The notes below the pieces were generated by a model. The model did not search any database and was not told where the DNA came from. It was given only the letters and a program-made list of their open reading frames with translations. Position numbers and translations under genes: made by a program. Shown one piece after another: positions 23,442-34,823 of a stretch of 64,000 nt of DNA. Source of the DNA: Aegilops tauschii subsp. strangulata (taxonomy: Eukaryota > Streptophyta > Magnoliopsida > Poales > Poaceae); NCBI RefSeq assembly GCF_002575655.3, contig NC_053039.3, positions 374,891,633-374,955,632 of the forward strand. Reading direction: 5' to 3'. Numbering within the stretch: position 1 is the first letter of the stretch; each line of letters begins with the position of its first letter.

Positions 23442-26400
23442 CTATGGGCTTGCCTTGAGCAAGATGGAAGAGAATGGAGCAATTCTATACCCTGATCCAG
23501 TAAGTGGCACCCCTTCCGGTGCAATATCGTTTGGTGATTCCAGGTTGGTATCCACCTGCAACAAGGACACAATAGCAGTTTCAGGCTAATTATCCATTAA
23601 ACTTGTACTCCCTTCGATCCATATTAATTGACGCTGCTCTAGTACAAAGTTAGTACAACATTAAACTAGAGCAGCGTCAATTAATATGGATCGGAGGGAG
23701 TAGCAAGTTCAGAACTAAGCCACTTGCTTCCAGAAAATTGCAAAAATCTATCTTTCTTGGAAAACATTGTGAGGAAAATCAGTAGATTTATCCAAGCAAT
23801 AGATGTAGTAGCACCGGAGGAACTAGACAGTACGACCACTGAGTTACAAAAATTTAGCAAGACCAGAAACTATGCATACCACACGGTTCCAGTGTTTTTG
23901 TTGAGGGGCTGGGGGAATCACAGCATCCACAGAATAGTCATGGGCATTGAATGCCAAATAGATATCTCCACCAGAGTTGTGGTCGTGTATCCTACATTAA
24001 TCGCCAAACAAAACAGTTGAGAAGACAAGAACTCATTGGCCATTGCAACCAAATTACAACAATACTATCATATGGTCAGAATGAATTATACGATCAAAAC
24101 TGAAAGCCAAACTTCCTTACGTGAATGCCAAGAATTTGCTTTCCAAGTTATCCCAACAATCCTCGTGCCAAGTGACATCATTCTACAATCAAGAAAGATC
24201 AGAATGCAATGAAAACCTTTGGAAGAAAATCAAACCAAGAGTTGCATACTTGAATCCTACAAAAGCTAGGAATTGTCGTTTCTAACATGCAATGCACAAT
24301 AAGAGACCAGGGAGATCACATACTTAGCAAATACTCAACAGAAACTGATGACTATATTTCAGTAAAGGAAGAAATGTTTATTTTCAATACGCCAGTCAAC
24401 TGCAAGAACAACACTAAGAATTTGAACATACTTTACTGAGAAACCTGTCCCGTTTCAGTATTGGGTGGTTCTGACGGAACTTAATCATCTCTGAGAAAAA
24501 CCTGAAATGGCCATATCTTCTTTCCGCCAACTGTATCACATGGACAGGGGGGGAAAACAAGTTAGCATATAGATGTGGCACATCCATAACACATTTTGAA
24601 TGGAAAACCAAAATAATATGTAACCTGTCCCCACTGGAAATTGTTTATGCAGGTATCATGTCCATAGCTATTATTGTTTCCATAACGTGTATGACCATAT
24701 TCATCTCCCATCAACATCATTGGGGTGCCCTATTACAAAAAAATGTACACAATTAGTAATTTTTACATTATGCAATACCACGTAAAAGTCCAACTGTGGA
24801 GTGATCAATAATATTTACTTGAGAAATCATTAATGCCACATGGAAGTTCTTCATTTGTCTCGAACGCAGAGCTAATACATTTGAATCATTTGTTTCTCCT
24901 GTTTGGCAACAAGACCAAAATAGGTTGTTACCAACATTTAATATGTCAAATCTTTCAAAAACAAGCAACGAATATATCAATATCTACACATAACATGATG
25001 GCGTTAAGTGAAACAAACTGAACTAATGTTCCTTCCAAAATATGATAACCATCCATGGTTGTATTTTCTCCGAGAAAACAGAAAGCTTGCGTCTCGATGC
25101 ATTGATATAAAAATAGTAGTAACCGTAGAAGCCTAAGACTACGCTGAAGCAACCGACCACTCAAGACAAGACCACAACCAACGGTCACAAGACAGACATT
25201 ACAACAAACATCACCAAACCAACCCTGGCCTAGATGCCATCCACACAAACGGACAGAACACGACGCCCATCACAAGAACAGAGAATCCAACTCCGCAAAG
25301 AAGGGCAGAATTGGGCTACTCCACTTTGGAGGCGACATAGTTGTATTTGGTCTAATCGTGATACAGAAAGCTCCAGTACTAAGACTATGCATGAGTTCTG
25401 TCAAGTGTCAAGCATACTACAAAATTAATTTTAAACTAAAAGAGCATTTTGTGTTCTCCTTGTTGTGCAATACTATACTTCAGTCAAATATCTTAAGAAC
25501 GGCGGCTCTGGAGATCGCCTCTGTGTGGTTGGGTGTCTCCTCTGGCTGCTTGGGTGGTTGAGTCATCGACCCATTGGGTGCGGGGCCTCGGGGCCCGTGT
25601 GCTGTGTTGCTGATGTTTGTAAGCCGGAGGGGCAACTCCGGGTCGTGTGGTAGGGTGTCGACTAGGGTCGCTTGGGTGGCAGAGTAGTCGGCCAGTTGGG
25701 GGTGCAGCCTCGGGGCCGGTGTGTTTGTATGGCTCGTTGTATCAGTTTTCAGCCACTTTTCCTTATTAACTGGCCAATTCTCTTCTTATATATGAGAAGG
25801 CAGAGCTCCTTGGTTGCTCGAAGAAAAGAAAAAATTCTCTTTTCAGCTGCTAATTTCAATGTGAAGAGCAACGCGTGATAATGAGTAATTATGGTACCTT
25901 CAACACCACAGTTCCAGCTAAAATTATCATTGCATCCATCACGCCCACCTTCTCCATTAGCATCGTTGTGCTATATAATTTTGGTCAAACAGAAAGCATA
26001 TTAACATAGACACCACTACTTGTATAGAAGGACCTTAACTTTATAGTGTTTTGGTAATACTCGAGTTACCTTTAAGTTGTATGAAACAAGGTCACATAAG
26101 GTGAACCCATCATGTGCTATTATAAAGTTCACACCATGATGAGGCTTCCGCTGGTTCACCTGCCAATCAATATCACATCAAAACTTGATTTTACACGTCG
26201 TCCTGTTTTGAACTATGTAATCCTAAATCTTCCACATAAAAAGAAGTCCCAAAGCTTATTCACAGAGGCTCCTAACACCTCCATACATAGAGAACTGGTT
26301 TAAATTTCGAAATGACATCTCCAACAATATTCAGAGTACAGCCAATACCGTTAAGCATTTGGGTGGATCTTGCAGGAATTAATCAGAATGAGCATTGAAA

Positions 26401-29400
26401 ACAGTGCAATTAGAATTGCGTACAAAATAAATTTGGAGGTTGCATATGTTAATAGCATAAGCTGCACCCTGATGACACTATGGAAATAGCAAGTGTATAG
26501 TTTCAACTTTCAACAACACTGAAGGCTTGAGCTCAGGAATTTCTTTGTCGCAAACACACACATAATTGTGTGTTTCCTGTATTTAGCTTAGGAATTTACA
26601 AATACTTTAAAAACTACTACAAAACATCAAGAAACAGGGCTCCAAAAGAAAGTATGTTTAGTGATGATATAACCAAGCAAGGAAAATCTTCAACTGATGG
26701 ATAAAAAGGCAGGCAGGGAAAGAGCGCATCTGAACAAAATACCTGGTAGAGATCAGCAGATCCAGACACACGAGTTGCCAACACCCCCTTCATACCAGGG
26801 TCACCCTGCAAAAACCCTCAAAATTAGCAGCATTCAATCATTCATCAGTGCTTGCAGAAATAAAATTGGAAATATAACAAAGAAAGTAATCAGGACAAAC
26901 TCTTTTGCAGAAGTGCACTCTAAATTCAGATCAAATGTTATCAAAATCCACTGATGCTAAAAAGGAAATATCTTGGTGTTGTAGGTCTTTGATAATTTAG
27001 TTATGATTGATTCAAAGACATTATGCTATGGAAAGCATGAGTGAGTAGAAGCAACAGCAGTCCATGGAAAATTGGGTCAGTAAATTTGAACAGGCCGAGA
27101 AGCCTCATACATTCTTGAAAATTCTATATTCTTCTGTGGTAATATTTCTCTCTTTTAGCTGTTCTGGCCTTTTTTATCTTTCTGAGTTTTATATCTATAA
27201 CTTGGTTTTGTCAATATAAATATAAGATAGAGGATACTTAATTTTTCGCCACAACAAAAAGGTCATGAACAGAACCATCTAATGATCTGTCTTAAGAATA
27301 TACGGAAACGATCGGGAATTTGGAGAATGGTAAAGATCAGGATCGGGATTTAGCAAACAGTACCTTGATGAACCTTCGAAGATCGTCTCTGTACTTTCCA
27401 TTCCATTCAGCCCACCTACAAGAACATTTGATTATATCTTAGAAATATTGGCAATATTCACCAACAACATTGAAACGTATTCAGCTCTTCATATATTTGA
27501 AATTACCGGCAGCAAGTTTAGGCAACAAAAGGGACCACCATATGAAAAGGAGTGCAGTTGTTAAGTACTCCCTCCGTCCCAAAATATAAGAGCGTTTTTG
27601 ACACTACACTAGTGTTAAGAACGCTCTTATATTATGGGACGGAGGGGGTAATTTATAAATGATCATCGGAGCATTACATCAGCTATGTTAGAATAACAAC
27701 AACTCTTTGTGCTACATTATCATCGCAGTGTAAAAATAGTTTAGTGCTAAACAGGAAACAAAAGTAAGAAAAATATACATATCCAGCAATTTCAATACAC
27801 ATAGTGCAAAATTACCTGTCCCAGTTAGGGAAACGCCCTACTAGATAAAGACCTCCACAATCCCAAGGTTCAGCAATTATCTTGCATCGAGATAACACAG
27901 AATCTTTGGCAATTTCCTGTGACCAGCAAAATAAACAATGAGATAAAATAACAACAAACATCATAGGCTGATAATTCTACAAAAAACACTAATGTAGGCT
28001 ATCAGATGAACATTGCAGTCTTGAGAAGGTGTGATATATCATTTGCAATTTCATAAATGTAAGGGGGCATTCAAAAGGTCACACATTCATAGGACCCTCA
28101 GGTTCCTCTAAATCTACTTCATTAATGAAGAGCTGAATATCTGATGATGAAATTTTGCATGATTGCACTAAATATCTGCCCGACAAATAGTTCAACAACT
28201 GAGAAAGAGAAAGCAAATACGGCATACAATGTAGTGAAGTCCATAAATTTCAAGGTGGCATTGGTTCATGTGAATTCATTAGGTCACAATTTGTATCCGA
28301 TCAACCATAGTAAGATATGGACAATAGTTGATGTAAGAACTTATGTCTTGTGTTTTATGATATCAATGAACTTCACTTGATTAAAAAGAGGAAAATTGTA
28401 TCTCTGATTTGAAGTTAAACACTAAAGTTCTGCAACTATAAAATTACCCTGATGAGTGGAGGAGCATCAAGAGGACTACCATCTGGTCCACGACAAAGAA
28501 CACTTGCAAGGTCAAACCGAAATCCATCTATGTGATACTCCTTAACCCTTGAAGCATCAAATAGTCATGCAAATAAGAAAACATACTTAAAATATGATGA
28601 ATTCTTTGAAAAAGAGATCATACGAAAATACTTGGTCTGAATTTTGTATCAAGATATGAATGAACTACTACAGTGCAGTTTTCTTGATCCTTTGGCTGCC
28701 TTGCACTAATACATTTAATATAGGATTTGTCAGTGCATACAATACTTTGATAAGGAGATCCCTAGCGACGTCACTCGTTCAAGGTTGAAAATACTTAGTC
28801 GGTCCACTCACAAGGCACAAGAGTCACCCACCTAGACTCCCATGAGAATTGGTTGCTACCTGATGCTTCTACACCATGTCTTGGGTATGGACCGGACATC
28901 ATGGGTACCAAGGAGTAAGGAAACAAGAATGATTGGCAAGCGAGGCTCAGTCTGGAGGCACAGCAAGCAACCGGTCCAACCAGAAACTCAGTGTGGGTTA
29001 GACAGGTCACACGTTTTTTTGGTCTAGCCTGTTCCGATCGAACTGGCTCCTATTCACTTCGCTGGTGTGAGTGGGTATAGAAGCAGAAGCCCACCTCTTT
29101 TAAGAACAAATGGAAGTCATGAGCTTCGCTCCCCTCCTATGGTTACAGCTTCCATGTCACCCTAGGATTGGGAGTTCCGGAGTTTCCCCACCAATGTTTT
29201 TGTTCCATGTGCAAGAACCATTTGTTGGGTGAGTTCTTTCTCAAAGGCTATGACATTGACACTTGTTGCTGGCATCAATTGCTCAAGCAACTCGAGTCAT
29301 CCATTCCCATTGCCTGAAGGCCAGGCCTCCCCGTATATTAACTGAAGAAGTCAAGTGACCTCATCAACTATAACGTGTCACAACCCAGATGATTTGATGG

Positions 29401-31940
29401 CTATGAATTAATGTGTGCAGTGTGTACTGCAACATAGAGGTAGTTTTCAGTAATTTCAGTCTATCAGTATCATCTTGATTTGATCATATAGATCCGACAG
29501 TTCAATTCCACATGCATATTTATTTACTTGTTAGCACTTGATTGTGAGAGTGGAACACAGGTATAAACAGGTGCTGTCGAAGCATTGACTATACTGATTA
29601 TGAAGACTAAAGAAATGATCAACATGAAGACAGAAATATGCATAAACTAAAATGCAGTTGCTTGAAGTATAGAACAACATGCAAGTTGTGCATACCAATG
29701 TCTCAAGCTGTCGAGTACGAGTTCCATGACAACAGGATGGTTGCAGTTTAGTGTATTCCCTGGATTAAACCAATTATACTGTTAACACTTAGGAGCAGAC
29801 ACAAGTTCCACTTACTTGAAATTTTAAATGTACCAGAATATTAAGTACCTAGCCATCTAAATGTTATATCAACCAGATAATTAAGCAGGCTTCCAATATA
29901 TTTTTTTAACAAGGTTTCCTTATAGGTAGCAATGTGGCAGTCTCACATCAATGCATGGGTTGAGAAATATAGTGGCTGCAGCCAAATAATGACCAGGTGA
30001 CCACTCTTAACCCTTCTACCAGTCAATATAGCACCTAACATGGCTGCAAGGTTCAGTCTGATGGCATGACGAAGATAATAAACATAGATTGAATCAACAT
30101 TCATCATTTGAAATACATCACAACAAAGTAGCAGCCAGATATGCAGTTTATTTGCCTAGAAGCACACAATCGCAAGATAAATTAGCAAGGTACATGGTTA
30201 GTAAGCGGATCAGCAAAACAAGATACATTAACATCCTTAAAGCCGGAGCAACAAAGAACATACAAAGCATCAGGTAGCACCCTAGAACATGTTCACCTAT
30301 TACAAGCACGTCACAAACAATCAAGTAACAGAAGTTCAGGAATCATGGTTTTACCGCATCCCGAGAAGTTCAGCAGTTGAGAGTTGTTCTTCGGATCTAA
30401 CATGTAATAAACCTGCATGAATGAAAGTAGTGTTTTTGGTATAAATTCATGTAAAACCTGAAGCAGGTGTACACTTCTAAACACTTTGGGGTTTAGAACA
30501 GATTAACTTAACCTGGTCACAAATTGTACTTAGCCTTCTAAGACCAGTGACTGTCTGACCCATTATAAAATAACAGGTCAAAAGGGTGGAGTGAGCAAAC
30601 CCATACACAAATTCTGAGTTAAGCAGCCCTATTCCGATTCTAACCTAGTTCTTTTCAACCCGGAACAAAACACAGCCTACACATTAGAACTAAGAAAAGA
30701 TAGAGCGACAAGCAGATAGGTGCCTTCGTCGGCTATAACTCAAATAGATAAATCACCTTGTTGTCGATGCCACGGAAAGAAGTAACATAAGGATTAGCAT
30801 CATCTGCTTCATTCGTATGGTTGTAAACGACGTCCAGAATAACCTATACAAAATGATGATACCATTAAACACATGTTCTCATGTGGGATGGATAAGAATG
30901 CTACAATAGGTTGCCATATCTACTGGATGTCAATACCTCTATACCAGCTTTATGCAATGCCTTGACCATCTGCTTGAGCTCTCTGGAAGCAGCCAATGGT
31001 CCACCACCAGCACTTGCATAGCGGGTCATGGGAGCAAAAAAATTGATTGTAGAATAACCCCATGTATTGACCTTCCAATTGAGAAGATGAAAAGTCATTC
31101 CACAATTGATTCCACTGATGAACCATAATGATGACATCATGCACAAAGTGGCATATCAGAATTTTTACCATGTGGTCCCTTGGGTTAGGGTACCTCTTGA
31201 ACTCCAGCTCATCAAACTCAAAAACAGGTAGCAACTCCACTGCATTAACTCCGAGTTCAAGCAAATGCGGGATCTACAAAACCACAACTATTGCATGCAT
31301 AAGTCATTAAACAATAGGCTTGAAGCCTTGAACACTGAAACCTAATATGCATATCAGGTTCCCAAAACTAGATCACTAAAATAATAGTGGGAATATATTT
31401 ATTTCGCTAATAACTTCCCGTAAGGACCAAACAAATAATTGTGGTCACAAGCCACACAATAAGAAGAAATTAAAACTTACTTTGTCGATGAATCCTAGAT
31501 AGCTTCCACGAACAGCTGGATCAAGCCCACTTGACTCATCCGCAGTGAAAGCGCGAACGTTCATTTCATATATAACTAGATCTGTCTAGATTAAAGAACA
31601 GAAGAAAAGCAGTGAACTTCATGTTTGGGATGCTTTCTGCATTTCTTCTATGAAATGATTCTAGTACCTCAGGCAAATTTGGAAGCTGGTAGTCAGCACC
31701 CCAGTCAAAAGGAGAGCTATCAAAATCATATGTTCCAAAAGGCTGGCTGGGCCCTTTATCAAGCCCAAAGTAATTTCGACCAGAAACTAGTTTCGCGTAA
31801 GGGTCAAGAAGAACAATGTTGCTATCAAACCTATGGCCTTGTTCCCATCCTTGAGGACCATTAACACGATATCCGTAAAGAACTCCAGAAGTGGGCAACC
31901 CCTGAAAGTACAGTTATAGAAGGCTTCATTCAGCATATAT

Positions 31941-31980
<40 letters not shown>

Positions 31981-33986
31981 AGCCTTTAGTCCCAAACAAG
32001 TTGGGGTAGGCTAGAGGTGAAACCCATAAGATCTCGCAACCAACTCATGGCTCTGGCACATGGATAGCAAGCTTCCATGGGAAAATAAATAGAAGCAAAA
32101 TAGGCACAGATTTCTCCTCCTAACAATAAATATTGTAAAGAACATAAGGATGTGTTTTCAGCCAAGACCAAAAGAGAACATAATGATTTCTCCTCCCAAC
32201 AATAATATTGTAAAGAACATAAGGATATGTTTTTCAGCCAAGACCAAAAAAGATAGATGTGTAACATGCTGGAAGCTTTTTTATTTAAGGGTTTTTCTCC
32301 CCGATTTCATCCAGAAACCACAAAAATCCTTGCAGTAAACTGAAAGATGCTAGAAGTGACACAGTGAGATAGCCAAAGTTATGAGCCTGCACTACTCAGC
32401 AGTGCATTTTGTTTCTTTTTATGAATGAGTTAACGTGATAAGACCAGTGCTTTCAAAATATATGATTCTCATAAAATTAAATCTTGTTTTGAAGAATATG
32501 TAATACAGATACACATGAGACGAATGATGGGATTCTTGTTCCATAAATGTCAGCCACACCAAGTTGTCAATATTCAAAAGAATAATGCCTTATCTTCAAA
32601 GGTACAGATAACATCAAAGCTTCATAAGAATACCTCCACCGACACATGCCATATATCTCCAGTTTTGTTCTTCTGGCAATCTAAAGCAAACTCCACAGCC
32701 TTTTCACTTTCTTCATCCTTGGTTCCTCTGCAGGGTAATCCAGTATGTCAGACGATGAGACAAATCATATTTCGTTGTAAAGAGAATGTGAGATGAACAA
32801 GCTAAAGCACAATGCTGATCAGCAAAAGGTTATTTCAACCAGGCCAACACCCCAGATCAACTAACAAAATGTCAACCTGGGAAACAAATAAACATCGTTT
32901 TGTGCACGATCTGCAACATACACAAACAGTTGATCAAAGTGCGACATATGGATGTGTTTTGGCTTTATGAACAACTTGTTTTGCGGAAAACCAGGATTCA
33001 CGAGTCCTGGCCTAAAAGGCAAAAACCGTTAACTTAAATGACACTGAAAGCAAGAAAACCACACAATTTAGGAAAGATTGTCTATACCTCTCAGGAAGCT
33101 TGATGCAGAGGGTGACAGAAGAAGCATGTTGAGAGAAAATCGCGAAGTTCAGACCACTTTCATCCTGTGACACTCCTAGAGGGGATGCTTTGCCGGAAGA
33201 ATATTTCAAGGGCATTTCGGTACCCGCCATTGCGCTTTCCCTTTCCTGGCGGTGTTACAGAATGAACATACACTTGAGCCAAAATAACATGATACAGAAT
33301 GAGGAATAAGAATACGCAGCATCATACAGTTGATAAATACAAACATATTCGCTTAGTGTGAGGTTTTACCAGGACGATAGCTCACGACATGCCAAATGAC
33401 CACGAATGTGTATCAAACAAACAGTTCAGTAGACTGGTAGCTAAATGGATCGACGAACAAATACAGTGCTATAGTATAACCATACAGGGCATGAACACTT
33501 AGTGCGGTGCGATACCTCGGTCACAATTCTCCCAGCATTACCAGTCTGTGCTCTCGCCAAGGTACTCCGCACGGACCCAAATCGCTGCGCCTGCACCACG
33601 ACAAAATCCACTCGGATCAATCCACCAATTAGAGTTGATGCATGGAGGTAGACCGCGAAAAACAAAGGTACGAAATCGAGACACCTGCCTTTCCGAATTG
33701 CCCTCCTCCGCAGCCGGGCGCGACCCCAAGCCTGCTCGCCGCTACACTGCACGGGAACCTCGACCAAACACACGCACATCATTCAGAGCGGCAGATTGAA
33801 CGGCACGAGAACGACAAAATGCAGCGCGGCGAAACGAGGCCGCGCGAACGGAGAGGGAAAAAAAGGGAAACCCACCGGTTCGGAAGCGCGGGGCGGACGG
33901 AGCTGCTGCTTCGGCGTGCGGTGGCGGTGGCGGCGGCGGCGGGACGCAGCGGGGAGCGATTTGTAGAGGCCGCCGAATCCATCCAA
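23442..33986 (-). CDS. ISA3: Isoamylase 3-type debranching enzyme, 23 exons
   Basis: This GH13 enzyme hydrolyses alpha-1,6 branches. Known ISA3 acts in the plastid on short-chain glucans during starch turnover. Minus-strand exons: 33876-33986, 33516-33590, 33088-33245, 32634-32727, 31668-31901, 31481-31585, 31169-31273, 30937-31071, 30757-30843, 30355-30412, 29696-29759, 28448-28547, 27816-27916, 27364-27415, 26743-26805, 26070-26159, 25898-25970, 24819-24898, 24625-24729, 24432-24530, 24121-24182, 23880-23991, 23442-23555. All junctions are GT-AG and in phase, giving 758 residues. The Arg/Ser-rich N terminus fits a transit peptide. A CBM48-like region begins near [17 protein letters not shown]. 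Catalytic motifs: VVYNHT (His348), DGFRFD (nucleophile Asp421), AEPWD (acid Glu458) and AHDG (Asp531). ISA3 rather than ISA1 or ISA2 is judged from recalled Arabidopsis ISA3 similarity across all exons. Start choice: ATG 33986 stays in frame with the CCG|GTGGGT donor; an ATG at 33982 would not. No break was found. Confidence 0.93.
23608..23700. mobile_element. Stowaway MITE (93 bp) in the last ISA3 intron
   Basis: The two halves form an almost perfect hairpin, from CTCCCTTCGATCCATATTAA to its complement ending GGATCGGAGGGAG. TA flanks lie at 23606-23607 and 23701-23702. It lies between exons 22 and 23 of ISA3. Confidence 0.93.
25062..25345 (-). mobile_element. Retroposon tail-like fragment in an ISA3 intron
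   Basis: Read on the minus strand, the segment ends with ATCAATGCATCGAGACGCAA then CTTTCTGTTTTCTCGGAG. I recall this as a recurrent LINE-type 3' end in wheat DNA. No coding capacity. It lies in the 999-bp intron between exons 17 and 18. Confidence 0.35.
25475..25835 (+). mobile_element. LINE 3'-end-like fragment in the same ISA3 intron
   Basis: A GT-rich, low-coding segment ends with TTATATATGAGAAGGCAGAG then CTCCTTGGTTGCTCGAAG and an A-rich tail. This is the usual look of Triticeae LINE 3' ends. It is opposite in orientation to the fragment at 25062-25345. Confidence 0.45.
27568..27648. mobile_element. Stowaway MITE (81 bp) in an ISA3 intron
   Basis: The left end is CTCCCTCCGTCCCAAAATAT and the right end reads ATATTATGGGACGGAGGGGG, with TA flanks at 27566-27567 and 27649-27650. 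It folds as a near-complete hairpin around ACACTACACTAGTGTT. It lies between exons 13 and 14 of ISA3. Confidence 0.95.
31941..32090 (-). mobile_element. Au-type SINE 3' part in ISA3 intron 4
   Basis: On the minus strand it reads GGGTTTCACCTCTAGCCTAC, then CCCAACTTGTTTGGGACTAA and AGGCTTTG, then a (TTG)n tail of about 40 bases (31941-31981). This matches my memory of the Au SINE family of grasses, including its TTG-rich end. The 5' part is unclear, so it is probably truncated or diverged. Confidence 0.7.
32109..32253 (+). repeat. Local tandem duplication of about 76 bp in ISA3 intron 4
   Basis: Two adjacent copies begin GATTTCTCCTCC (32109 and 32185) and share TATTGTAAAGAACATAAGGA and CAGCCAAGACCAAAA, with a few substitutions and short indels. 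It is next to the SINE remnant. Confidence 0.85.
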
Positions 33987-34039
33987 ATGCGGGGGTGGTG
34001 GGACGGGTAGCGGGAGGGATTTGGCTCGGGACCGGGGCT

Positions 34040-34052
34040 TAGTTATAGGGGC
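34040..34052 (-). promoter_or_regulatory. Possible TATA-like element of ISA3
   Basis: On the minus strand CCCCTATAACTAA lies about 55-65 bases upstream of the ATG at 33986, in a GC-rich region. It would imply a very short leader. This is weak evidence. Confidence 0.3.
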
Positions 34053-34409
34053 TCGTGGACAGGGTCATGGGGCGGCTCGCGAGGTCGAGGGAGTGGAGCG
34101 GCGATGGGGAGCGCAAGTCGGAGCAGGAGGAGAAGGATGCGGTGATCTCACCTCGGGGAGGGCGCGCGGAGGAATGGGGGCGCGGGGGCGACGGAGATGG
34201 GTGGTGGACACGTGGTGTCGCATGCGCGGGGCGGGGGCGGCGGATAGGGGAGTGGACGGAGGACCTTGGCTCCCTTCCGGCCCCGACGTGTGGTGTCGTC
34301 TCGTCATGTGCTTTCCATACAACAGTTACCGGTAGTCTCAATATCTCAATAGATGAGAAACGGTCGAACTCACGGACAGAACCTTGCTTTATCGAAAAAT
34401 CTGAAAATG

Positions 34410-34600
34410 ATTATCTACACTACCTATTAAAAAGCAAACCAAATCTTCTCTAACACACCCACAAAATGTACATCGGATCAATTACCACCGCATGATTAGA
34501 CTCACTAAATAAATCTAGGGATTGTCTAATTGACATCTGACTGTTTTCCTTTTTGAAAACATTCAAATTTCTTGTCCAATGACAATGTTACAGCTGTACT
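34410..34600 (+). repeat. Possible degenerate left TIR of the Mutator-like element
   Basis: Around 34490-34590 the order GATTAGA, AAATCTAGGG, CTAATTGACA, CTGACTGTTTT, TTCAAATTTCTTGTCC can be matched, with many mismatches, to the reverse complement of about 42100-42215 (GATTAGA, TTAGATTTACGG, CTAATTTACA, TCGGCTGTTTT, TTCGAATTTCTGTCC). The two regions bracket the FAR1/MULE gene pair in inverted orientation. Outer ends and target duplication were not resolved. Confidence 0.4.
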
Positions 34601-34823
34601 ACCAGGACAGTCATCAAAAAAGGAGAAAAACAACACGCTAACGGGTCCGGCAACCATCCGACCCGCTTTCTTCAGGAAAACAAGACCTCCACCTATTCAG
34701 GGACCACAAACAGTACTCCCTGAAAGCTTGCAAACCACGCAACATGTCAAAAACGCTATACAAAACCCCCACCTTCAGAAAAAACGCTAGACAAATCTTA
34801 CCGAACCGGATCTAGCGACACCC

